Shown: piece after piece, positions 26,260-34,154 of the stretch
Position numbering within the stretch: position 1 is the stretch's first letter
Layout: each line of letters opens with the position of its first letter
Source of the DNA: Anaerolineaceae bacterium
GTDB taxonomy: Bacteria; Chloroflexota; Anaerolineae; Aggregatilineales; Phototrophicaceae
Assembly (NCBI GenBank): GCA_002699585.1
Contig: PABP01000009.1
Span: 793,750 to 857,749 of the forward strand
Direction: 5' to 3'
Length of the DNA stretch: 64,000 nucleotides
Notes under the pieces: model-generated
Database searches by the model: none
Seen by the model: only the letters and a program-made list of their open reading frames with translations
Told to the model about the DNA's origin: nothing
Translations under genes and position numbers: made by a program

Positions 26260-28728
26260 ATGAGCGTTACAGTCCCAAATCGCAATCGAATGCTTTTCAC
26301 AGCCACCTGTATCTGGGTGGCTGCGATTTTCCTTGTCTACCTGTTGGCGAGTGTCTCCGGTGGGCAGGGCGATGTCCTCATGCCCCTGGATGATACTTAC
26401 ATCCATTTTCAGTACGCGCGCCAATTGGCCCTCGGCGAACCCTATCAATACAACCCTGGCCAGCCACCGACTTCCGGCGCAACCAGTTTTCTGTACCCCT
26501 TTGTTTTAGCTACGGGCTATCAAGTCGGCTTCCACGATTTGTCGCTTGGCCTGTGGGCAATGATCGTTGGTGCACTGGCTATGATAGCCTCAATGCTAGC
26601 CATCTATCGTATTGCTCGTCTGTTGGATGCTTCCTGGCAGCTGGCTGCTTTTTCAGCCTTTATTTTCAGCCTGATTGGGTCCTTCACTTGGCACTTTTTC
26701 AGTGGCATGGAAACGCCGCTGATGATCGCCTTGACCCTGTGGACGGTCGCTGCGCTGCTGGCCAATCAAGCCCGCTGGTTCGCGTTCATAGGCGTTCTGC
26801 TGGCCCTGATGCGGCCTGAGGGCAGTATGATGGCCGTCGCCGCTGGCGTGGTCGCATTTGCCTTCAATTGGCGTGCATCTGGCCGTCGGGCGCTCTGGTT
26901 CCTACTACCGATCCTTGCCCTGGCTGTTCAGCCACTAGCCAATGGCATCATCACCGGCGAATTTGTGGCATCCGGTGGACAGGCCAAATCCCTGCTCGGC
27001 CTCATTCCCCGCGATTGGCCCGACATCATTCGGCGCATTCTCGACAATTGGCTGCGCATGTGGCTAGAATTCATGACGGGTTATGCGCCGCGGGAAGGTT
27101 GGTATTTGCCTATCGGGCTAGGGCCGCTGGCGATATTTGGATTAGGCCGTTTGGTCGTCAGCCAACGTCGAACCCTACGCCAGACAGGCCTTACTATCAC
27201 CATCTGGCTGCTGCTGGTGACCGCCGCCATCGCCACATTGGATACGGCTTTTTGGCATTTCAAACGCTATCAAATGCCGCTGATGGTCCTGTTTGTGCCG
27301 CTGGCTTTTTACGCACTTCATCGCCTGATAGCTGCTTTCCATCGTCTGCGGCCTGTGGTCCTGGGCTATGCCATCGTCGTACCCATCATCAGCGCGGTGC
27401 TCTTCGCCCAATTCTTGATCTATTTCTATGCCAATATTGGCTATGTCTACGCGCAGCCCCTGTCGATGGCCCGCTGGCTCGCCGAAAATACACCTGAAGA
27501 TGCGATCATCGCCGTGCATGACGTCGGCATGATGCGTTACATGGGCCAGCGTGCCACGCTCGACATCGTTGGTTTGACGACCCCTGGTGCCGCCGCCTAT
27601 TGGCGTAATGGCCCTGGGAGCGTAGCTGAATTCCTCATTCAGGAGCAGCCGGACTATATTGCCAATTATGGGGTAGGGCATGGCTATGGCCTGCGTCTGC
27701 TAGCCGATACCGACCTGTATGCCAACGTCCTGGCCGAGTTCCCCGTTGACCTTCAACCGCACCTCAATGTTGCCCTGGCTGCGGATTATCAAGCCATCTA
27801 TCAGCCTGATTGGGAACTTATTCTCAATCGCGTCACACTTCAGCAAACCGTCGCTAACTTCCCGACTGATTTCACCCAGATTGCTGCGTATGCCGTCGCT
27901 GACCCCTCTCATATCTGGTCGCGCTCAGCCGATGTGATGGCTTTTCCCAGCGTCGTCCAGCAGTTCACCTGCGCCGATTATTTGCTGGCCCCCTGTGATG
28001 ACTTGCAAACAGGCCGTTTCGTCAACTCGGAACAGCTCACGGTTGATAGCAGCGCCATTGATAGCGATGTGCTCCTGGTAACCCGCGTCCATGCGCAACA
28101 GGCTAGCCAGCTAGAAGTATGGATCAACGCGCCCGATGCCCAGCCGCAGCACATCGCCAGCCGTTCATTACCTGCTATCCCTGGCCGCTGGCAGGACATA
28201 CCAACCCTTATTCCGCTGGATGCCGTGCCCGATGCCGCCACATTCACCATCGAACTGCGTTCAGATACTGGCTACGAAGCCTATACACATTGGCTGTACA
28301 CCGGGACCTACGCACAGCCTGCTGGTCCGTCATCACCTGAGGCCACCTACCAGGATGGGGCCTTCTCCATGGTGGACGTCACAACCGAGCAAGCATCGGA
28401 CCAGCTTGCTGTTACCTTTGATTGGGCCACTACGCCAGATGTGTCGGGTGATTTGCGCTTCTTCGTGCATCTCTATGACGACCTTAACCAGCCACCTGTC
28501 GCCCAGTGGGATGGCTATTTGCCCGGTGGTCCGGTCGGGAACTGGCTAGCGGGCATGCGCCGCGATACAGTTATGGTAAACTTACACGAACTCACAGCCG
28601 GAACCTATACACTGGCCATTGGTTTCTATGATCCGAATGATGCCATACAGCGTCCGGTCCCCGTGAGCGATGATTATGACGTGTTGCCTGACGGTCGCCT
28701 GATATTAGGCGAAATCGTCACTGAATAA
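26260..28728 (+). CDS. Large multi-pass membrane protein, GT-C glycosyltransferase-like
   Basis: 822 residues, starting 3 bases after the LLM stop. About eleven hydrophobic helices lie in residues 8-395; the first loop carries DDTYIHFQYARQLALGEPYQYNPG, placing an acidic pair at about residues 43-44 as in GT-C enzymes that use polyprenyl-phosphate sugars (ArnT/PMT-like). The C-terminal 420 residues are soluble, probably extracytoplasmic, with a beta-rich domain (about 650-820). It may transfer sugar from the lipid carrier made by the GT2 protein at 16769. Activity is inferred from architecture only, and no specific family is claimed. Confidence 0.75.
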   Translation: MSVTVPNRNRMLFTATCIWVAAIFLVYLLASVSGGQGDVLMPLDDTYIHFQYARQLALGEPYQYNPGQPPTSGATSFLYPFVLATGYQVGFHDLSLGLWAMIVGALAMIASMLAIYRIARLLDASWQLAAFSAFIFSLIGSFTWHFFSGMETPLMIALTLWTVAALLANQARWFAFIGVLLALMRPEGSMMAVAAGVVAFAFNWRASGRRALWFLLPILALAVQPLANGIITGEFVASGGQAKSLLGLIPRDWPDIIRRILDNWLRMWLEFMTGYAPREGWYLPIGLGPLAIFGLGRLVVSQRRTLRQTGLTITIWLLLVTAAIATLDTAFWHFKRYQMPLMVLFVPLAFYALHRLIAAFHRLRPVVLGYAIVVPIISAVLFAQFLIYFYANIGYVYAQPLSMARWLAENTPEDAIIAVHDVGMMRYMGQRATLDIVGLTTPGAAAYWRNGPGSVAEFLIQEQPDYIANYGVGHGYGLRLLADTDLYANVLAEFPVDLQPHLNVALAADYQAIYQPDWELILNRVTLQQTVANFPTDFTQIAAYAVADPSHIWSRSADVMAFPSVVQQFTCADYLLAPCDDLQTGRFVNSEQLTVDSSAIDSDVLLVTRVHAQQASQLEVWINAPDAQPQHIASRSLPAIPGRWQDIPTLIPLDAVPDAATFTIELRSDTGYEAYTHWLYTGTYAQPAGPSSPEATYQDGAFSMVDVTTEQASDQLAVTFDWATTPDVSGDLRFFVHLYDDLNQPPVAQWDGYLPGGPVGNWLAGMRRDTVMVNLHELTAGTYTLAIGFYDPNDAIQRPVPVSDDYDVLPDGRLILGEIVTE

Positions 28729-28741
28729 GGATAGTTTTACG

Positions 28742-29596
28742 ATGGCGGATGACCATCACGATGTTTACCAGGCACTTCTGGCCGCGACCGACGCCGGGAC
28801 CAGTGCCGCGCTCGCAACCATTATCAAAACCCAGGGATCTATCCCACGCCATGCCGGTAGCAAGATGCTGGTCTATGCCGATGGGTCCTCCGTCGGTACA
28901 GTCGGCGGTGGCGCGATGGAATCCAAAGTAATCGAGGTCGCCCTGGCCGCTATTGCCGATGGTCAGTCCCGTATCGAGCAGTACACGCTCAACAGCATCG
29001 AAGCTGGCGATCCGGGTATATGTGGCGGTTCCGCCCAGATATTCATCGAGCCATTGGCGACGACACCCACCTTGCTGGTGATCGGTGGCGGGCATGTCGG
29101 CAAGGCCCTGGCGGAACTCGGCAAATGGATGGGCTTTCGTGTCGTCCTCAGCGATGATCGCCCCGATTATGCCAATCCGGGTTATGTCGCCGACCTCGAC
29201 CAATATCTGGTGTGCCCACCTGAGGAAATCTTCGATCATGTCGGCATTACGCCCAATACCTACGTCGCAGCCGTGACGCGCGGCCTACCCATCGACAAAA
29301 ATATCATTCCCGCTTTGCTAGAGACGCCTGCCGCCTATATTGGCCTGATTGGTAGCCGCCGACGCTGGTCGTTGACCGTCGCTGCACTCAAGGAAAATTT
29401 CGGACTGACGGATGTCCAGCTTGCGCGGGTGCACGCCCCCATTGGCCTGGAGTTGGAAGCGGAAACGCCGAAAGAAATCGCCCTCAGCATCATGGCGGAA
29501 ATTACGATGATGCGCCGCGGTGGTACCGGTGCCCCGATGCAAACATCCCCGGCGGCACTACCCAAAACTGATCGCCAGCCGACATCACAGGGTTAG
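28742..29596 (+). CDS. xdhC: XdhC/CoxI-type molybdenum hydroxylase maturation factor
   Basis: 284 residues. The N-terminal XdhC_CoxI part has GSIPRHAGSKMLVYADGSSVGTVGGGAMES (about 30-60), and the C-terminal NAD(P)-binding part has LLVIGGGHVGKALAELGKWM (about 110-129), followed by PKEIALSIMAEITMMRRGG near the end. XdhC proteins bind the molybdenum cofactor, promote its terminal sulfuration (or selenation) and insert it into xanthine-dehydrogenase-type enzymes. It precedes the fused FAD/2Fe-2S subunit by two genes, in the same run. No CxxC is needed for the call. The phosphoesterase starts 3 bases later. Confidence 0.92.
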   Translation: MADDHHDVYQALLAATDAGTSAALATIIKTQGSIPRHAGSKMLVYADGSSVGTVGGGAMESKVIEVALAAIADGQSRIEQYTLNSIEAGDPGICGGSAQIFIEPLATTPTLLVIGGGHVGKALAELGKWMGFRVVLSDDRPDYANPGYVADLDQYLVCPPEEIFDHVGITPNTYVAAVTRGLPIDKNIIPALLETPAAYIGLIGSRRRWSLTVAALKENFGLTDVQLARVHAPIGLELEAETPKEIALSIMAEITMMRRGGTGAPMQTSPAALPKTDRQPTSQG

Positions 29597-29599
29597 TCT

Positions 29600-30211
29600 G
29601 TGAAGATCCTGACGATTAGCGATATTGTGATGCCGCAGTTAGAGAACGCGGCCAATCTGCGCCGCCGTTATAGTGATATCGATGTGGTTATTAGCTGTGG
29701 CGATATGCCTGTCGCTTACATGGACTACATCACCACGATTCTGGGGGTGCCGCTGCTGTATGTGCGCGGCAACCATGATGAATCCTACGACAATGAACCA
29801 CCCGGTGGCGTCGATCTGCATAAGAATATTTATACCTACAAGGGCCTCACATTTGTCGGTCTGGAAGGCTCAATCCGCTATAACAAGGGCAAAATCCAGT
29901 ACACACAGGGCCAGATGGCACGCATGGTCAACCGGATGACGCCCTCACTCTATTTCCATAGGATGCGAACGGGTCAATTTCCTGATATTCTGGTAGCACA
30001 TTCACCCGCATGGGGCATCCATGATGCTGAAGATTATCCCCATCATGGCTTTAAAGCGCTGCTGACTTACATGAAGCGGTTTAAGCCGCGCTATATGTTT
30101 CATGGGCATGTACACACCTGGGATCGCCGCAAGACGGTGGTCACAGATTATGAAGAAACACGCATTATGAATATCAATCCCTATACGGTCATAGACGTGG
30201 AGCCACGCTAA
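29600..30211 (+). CDS. Calcineurin-like metallophosphoesterase
   Basis: 203 residues from GTG 29600. Motifs: VISCGDMPVAYMDY (about 30-43), RGNHDES (about 56-62), LVAHSPAWGIHD (about 132-143) and FHGHVHTW (about 169-176), with the usual metal ligands Asp, Asn, His and HxH. The first motif DxH is replaced by SDIV (residues 7-10), so one ligand position differs. Substrate unknown. Its place between xdhC and the FAD/2Fe-2S subunit suggests a role near cofactor or purine nucleotide metabolism, but such genes are promiscuous in location. Confidence 0.85.
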   Translation: MKILTISDIVMPQLENAANLRRRYSDIDVVISCGDMPVAYMDYITTILGVPLLYVRGNHDESYDNEPPGGVDLHKNIYTYKGLTFVGLEGSIRYNKGKIQYTQGQMARMVNRMTPSLYFHRMRTGQFPDILVAHSPAWGIHDAEDYPHHGFKALLTYMKRFKPRYMFHGHVHTWDRRKTVVTDYEETRIMNINPYTVIDVEPR

Positions 30212-30257
30212 AGGCGTCCACGGCTTGCGCATAGGCCATAGTCAAGGGTATGGAGCA

Positions 30258-31682
30258 ATGTGGCAGCAATTTGAGAGCGTTAGCACACTGACAGAAGCAT
30301 TGGAGCAACTGGACGCGCATCAGCAGTCCGCGCGCATTATCGCTGGCGGTACCGACCTGATGATCGAAATGGAACATGGCAGCCGCCCGGATTTAACCAC
30401 GCTCATTGATATTACGCGGGTACCCGGTCTGGATACTATCACTCAACACGGTGATTCGATCCGGCTGGGGCCGCTGGTGAATCATAATCATGTGGCGGGT
30501 AGCCAACTGCTTATCGAACGGGCTTTGCCGCTGGCTCAGGCCAGTTGGCAGGTCGGCGCGCCCCAGATTCGCAACCGCGCGACGGTGGCCGGCAACCTCA
30601 TTACAGGTAGCCCAGCCAACGATACCATCGCACCCTTGATTGCGCTCGATGCCAGCGTCACCTTAGCCAGCGTGGATGGCGAACGCACCGTTGCCTTGTC
30701 CGACTTCTACACAGGCTTGCGCCGCACAGTCATGCAGCCCAACGAAATGCTCATCAGCATTGATTTCCCGGCATTGGCAGCGAACGAGCGTGGGGTCTTC
30801 CTGAAATTGGGCCTGCGTCGTGCCCAGGCGATTTCAGTCGTGAACGCCGCCGTTGTCCTGACTTTCGATGGCGATACCGTCACCCAAGCGCGCGTCGTCC
30901 TGGGTAGTGTCGCCCCAACGGTCATTCGTATCACGCAAGCTGAACAAGCGCTAATTGGCAAAACACTCGATGACGCAACCATCCGCGAGGTGGCGCGTGT
31001 TGCGGCCAGTGTACCAACTCCGATTGACGATGTACGCAGTACGGCCACTTATCGCAGTGAAATGATTAAAGTGCTGGTGGCCCGTGCCTTGCGCATCCTG
31101 GCCGCGGATGACGACGATACCGGGGTTCCACAGCAGCCTGCGATGCTCTGGGGCGTCAATCAGGCCCATGTGGCCGACAACGCCCTTAAGCAGCCTGTTT
31201 CGCATGATGCCAACGCAACCATTGAAACCACCATCAACGGCGAGGCGTATACTGTCACAACTGGCCAGGACAAATCCTTGCTCGATTGGCTGCGCGAGGA
31301 TGCTGGTTTAAAAGGTGCTAAAGAAGGGTGCGCTGAGGGCGAATGCGGCGCCTGTACGGTCTATCTTGATGGGGCGGCTGTCATGGCTTGCATGGTGCCC
31401 GCACCTCGCGCTCACGGTGCCGACATTGTCACTGTCGAGGGCTTGCAGGAGGACGAAACCTTGCACCCAATTCAACAAGCTTTTGTCAACCAGGCTGCTG
31501 TACAATGTGGGTATTGTACACCTGGCTTTCTGATGTCCGGGGCCAAGCTCATTGAAGAGCATCCCCAACCGACACTTGAACAAATCCAACAGAGTATTAG
31601 CGGCAATTTGTGTCGTTGTACGGGCTACTACGCCATCATCAACGCCATGAAAGAAGCGGCCGCTCTGGCTCAGGGATCGTAG
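30258..31682 (+). CDS. Fused FAD-binding and [2Fe-2S] subunit of a xanthine dehydrogenase-type enzyme
   Basis: 474 residues from ATG 30258; TTG 30225 is also in frame. Residues about 1-290 are a CO-dehydrogenase medium subunit-type FAD domain (ARIIAGGTDLMIEMEHGS, APQIRNRATVAGNLITGSPANDT). Residues about 320-474 are a small-subunit iron-sulfur part: CAEGECGACTVYLDG for the plant-type [2Fe-2S] near residue 357, then CGYCTPGFLMS and CRCTGYYAI for the second cluster. Order is FAD first and FeS last, whereas fused XdhA-type proteins usually have FeS first. It should carry electrons from the Mo subunit (34155) to NAD or another acceptor. Together with xdhC this supports purine hydroxylation. Confidence 0.9.
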   Translation: MWQQFESVSTLTEALEQLDAHQQSARIIAGGTDLMIEMEHGSRPDLTTLIDITRVPGLDTITQHGDSIRLGPLVNHNHVAGSQLLIERALPLAQASWQVGAPQIRNRATVAGNLITGSPANDTIAPLIALDASVTLASVDGERTVALSDFYTGLRRTVMQPNEMLISIDFPALAANERGVFLKLGLRRAQAISVVNAAVVLTFDGDTVTQARVVLGSVAPTVIRITQAEQALIGKTLDDATIREVARVAASVPTPIDDVRSTATYRSEMIKVLVARALRILAADDDDTGVPQQPAMLWGVNQAHVADNALKQPVSHDANATIETTINGEAYTVTTGQDKSLLDWLREDAGLKGAKEGCAEGECGACTVYLDGAAVMACMVPAPRAHGADIVTVEGLQEDETLHPIQQAFVNQAAVQCGYCTPGFLMSGAKLIEEHPQPTLEQIQQSISGNLCRCTGYYAIINAMKEAAALAQGS

Positions 31683-31732
31683 TCAGCGCACACATCAGCA
31701 GCTTACATGGCATAGACGAGGAGGATGAAGCG

Positions 31733-32128
31733 ATGGGTTTTAGTGACGATGGAAGTATTAAAAAGGCGAGTGGCCGCAAATGGAGTCGTGTGCTCACGCC
31801 AATATTTGGATTGCTGATCGTCGCCGCCTCTGGCGCGATTGCATATGTACTTGCGGAACCCATTTTTAATGCGATTCTGGATGCAATTCCTGAGGTGCCG
31901 GCGGTCGATGAAGTCTTATTAGCCGTTGGCGTCATGATCTTTATCGTGTGTTTGGCCATATTTGGCGGGTTATATGCGGTTGTTGCGCCCAAACCCAACA
32001 AAGCCACCTACGTCACCGAGCGCGAGCTGGACCGTCTGAAGAAAGAACGCGCCGCCGAAGAAAAGGCCAAAGAACGTCGCCGGAAAGAAATGCGGCGGCG
32101 TATGCGCGACCAAAACAAGAATTTATAG
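31733..32128 (+). CDS. Small two-helix membrane protein with highly basic tail
   Basis: 131 residues from ATG 31733, chosen for its GAGGAGGA ribosome site 7 bases upstream. Two hydrophobic helices (about 22-42 and 61-87) are followed by a charged, probably helical tail rich in Lys, Arg and Glu (residues 98-131, RELDRLKKERAAEEKAKERR and on). No family recognised. The tail could bind RNA, DNA or acidic lipid at the cytoplasmic face; that is inference. It sits between the fused Xdh subunit and the large phosphorylase-like gene. Confidence 0.75.
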   Translation: MGFSDDGSIKKASGRKWSRVLTPIFGLLIVAASGAIAYVLAEPIFNAILDAIPEVPAVDEVLLAVGVMIFIVCLAIFGGLYAVVAPKPNKATYVTERELDRLKKERAAEEKAKERRRKEMRRRMRDQNKNL

Positions 32129-32273
32129 CAATCTGTAGTAGATAAGATGATGCAAAGCTGCCAATTGATCCTAGAATCAGGTAGGGTAAAAGGCGACATC
32201 ACTTTGTGCACATCTCAGTAAAACAGGAAGGAGAGAGCGGCCGCACGATGACGTGTGGCCGTTGTGTAATCTT

Positions 32274-34025
32274 ATGGAGCGAACTGTCCCTCGCCGCATT
32301 GGCGATGAAATTCAACTTTACATGCGTACCTACTATTCCTTGCTGCGGTCCAGCCATCCCTTCGACATAGAAACGCTGGAAGAGAGCCACCTGGCGATGA
32401 CCTCATCGCTGCACATAAGTGCGCAGGAATTGCAGCCGGATGTCTCCGCATTCTTGTACTCGGCGTTGCGCCTGCCGGATTGCATCAAAGATGTTCGCCG
32501 TGTCTGGATTGGCCAGACGGAACGCTCATTCGTCGGCGCGGGCTACACCGACATCGCTGACTGGGAACGGGTCTTTGCGCCCGGTCGCCGTCGCCGTATG
32601 CAATTTGATGGTAAGGAAACGCTGGTCGCATTTATAGCCAGCCGTTCAGACATCGACGACATGATTCCCATTTTGGTTGCCTTCCAGATTGAATGGAATA
32701 AATTCAATGCGCTTTTGCAAGATTCCGGCATCCAAAGGTGGCTGGAAAAGCGTAAAGGCCATATTGGCCAGCTCAGTGATGAAGACTGCGGGCACCTCGC
32801 CGAGTCCTTGCAAGTTAGCGTACCTGACCTGCGCCGCTTAGAGATCGTCTGGCAGGCGGGCTTGATCGAACTTCTGCTGGAAATGGCCGCCAAACGCAAA
32901 GATATGTCTGTTGGCATGATTTCTGGCTCGCTGTCGGACTATCGCCGCGCGACCGCTTCCTGGTGGAAAGAGTTGTGTAAAGCGGTCGAAGCGCACGGTG
33001 TCGACCCAGAAGATCGCCCGATTTACTTTGTGTCTAGCAACACGCATTCGCTGATTAACTTGCTCACAGGCTTTGCCCATCGCCATGAAGAGAGCCTCGT
33101 TCGTTATATCGAGCGCTCCAATTACGAATCCATGCTGGCGGAGTACAAAGACATTCGGCGCTATGGCCACAAAAGCTTAGAGAACTTCCTGTACTATGTG
33201 CTGGGGCGCTTCCTGGCGGATGACCAGGCCAGCATTGACGATTTGCGTCAGGTGGAGCGCAGCGTGGGCATTTATCGTGTACCCAACAAACACGGCTTCC
33301 AAATCGAAGCCCAGATTATCGACCTCGGCCAGCTCAACCCCGATTGGCTTGACCCACGTCTGCACCTGCCCAACGTTGCCGACGAACTGCCGCGCAGTGA
33401 TGCCCTCATTGTCAACATTGACTATCCGCTGGGCATGGCCGCCTACGAAATCCTCAGCAGGATTTCCGAGCGTGTGACCCAGTTACGCGGTGTCTATATC
33501 ATGGGCAAAGCGGCCACGCTCAATGGCCGCGTTGGCGATGTCATGATCCCTAACGTCGTCCATGATGAGCACTCGCAGAACACCTACCTGTTCGATAACT
33601 GCTTCTCTGCCGATGATGTCAAATCCTACATGAACTTCGGCAACACGCTCGACAATCAGAAGGCGGTCACGGCCCTGGGCACCTTCTTACAGAACCAGAC
33701 CTACATGAGCGTCTTCTACCGCGAAGGCTACACCGACATCGAAATGGAAGCAGGGCCGTACTTGTCAGCAATTTATGAAGCTTTCCGGCCCAAGCGTCAC
33801 CCGAATGACGAAATCGTCAACATGTATCAGGTGCCTTTTGATATTGGCTTCTTGCATTACGCATCGGATACGCCCATGAAGCATGGTCAGAATCTGGGGG
33901 CGGTCAACCTGGCCTATATGGGTGTCGAACCCACCTATGCGACGGCTGTCGCCATCTTGCGCCGCATCTTCAATCAGGAGTCGCAGCGCCAGGGCCAACG
34001 AGCGGTACCCATGCCCATCAAGTAA
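32274..34025 (+). CDS. Large protein with nucleoside-phosphorylase-like C-terminal part
   Basis: 583 residues from ATG 32274; GTG 32253 adds seven residues and neither start has a strong ribosome site. I recall such proteins as the family DUF6909, but that name is not certain. The N-terminal 370 residues are alpha-helical with RIGDEIQLYMRTYYSLLRSS at the start and have no known fold by eye. From about residue 376, DALIVNIDYPLGMAAYEIL, GRVGDVMIPN (about 420) and TDIEMEAGPYLSA (about 486) look like the phosphorylase superfamily (PNP, MTAP, UDP), where a Met-Glu pair contacts the ribose. With pnp at 38409 and Xdh subunits beside it, a purine-related hydrolase or phosphorylase is possible. Function not established. 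Confidence 0.75.
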   Translation: MERTVPRRIGDEIQLYMRTYYSLLRSSHPFDIETLEESHLAMTSSLHISAQELQPDVSAFLYSALRLPDCIKDVRRVWIGQTERSFVGAGYTDIADWERVFAPGRRRRMQFDGKETLVAFIASRSDIDDMIPILVAFQIEWNKFNALLQDSGIQRWLEKRKGHIGQLSDEDCGHLAESLQVSVPDLRRLEIVWQAGLIELLLEMAAKRKDMSVGMISGSLSDYRRATASWWKELCKAVEAHGVDPEDRPIYFVSSNTHSLINLLTGFAHRHEESLVRYIERSNYESMLAEYKDIRRYGHKSLENFLYYVLGRFLADDQASIDDLRQVERSVGIYRVPNKHGFQIEAQIIDLGQLNPDWLDPRLHLPNVADELPRSDALIVNIDYPLGMAAYEILSRISERVTQLRGVYIMGKAATLNGRVGDVMIPNVVHDEHSQNTYLFDNCFSADDVKSYMNFGNTLDNQKAVTALGTFLQNQTYMSVFYREGYTDIEMEAGPYLSAIYEAFRPKRHPNDEIVNMYQVPFDIGFLHYASDTPMKHGQNLGAVNLAYMGVEPTYATAVAILRRIFNQESQRQGQRAVPMPIK

Positions 34026-34032
34026 AGACCAT

Positions 34033-34053
34033 GTGTGCCCCGTGCGGGCACAC
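34033..34053 (+). terminator. Weak terminator-like hairpin after the phosphorylase-like gene
   Basis: Perfect 8-bp stem GTGTGCCC / GGGCACAC with loop CGTGC, 7 bases after the stop at 34025. No U-tract follows. Instead a TATAAT box lies at 34059-34064, so the hairpin may mark the boundary between the two transcripts. Confidence 0.45.
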
Positions 34054-34058
34054 TGCGT

Positions 34059-34064
34059 TATAAT
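34059..34064 (+). promoter_or_regulatory. Candidate -10 box for the Mo subunit gene
   Basis: TATAAT in the context GTTATAATGTGG, about 90 bases upstream of GTG 34155. No convincing -35 hexamer is visible at the right distance, so this is a candidate only. Confidence 0.35.
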
Positions 34065-34154
34065 GTGGCCATCTAACGAATCTGAGTGTGCTGGCATGCG
34101 ACAACTTGGCCGCACATCTTGTTTATTCACAGCTTGCAATCAGTGAGGTTGATC

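Noticed and set aside
34086-34154. Upstream ATG extension of the Mo subunit (MCWHATTWPH...)
   Set aside because: Unlike family N-termini, and the GTG at 34155 has a ribosome site 6 bases upstream.
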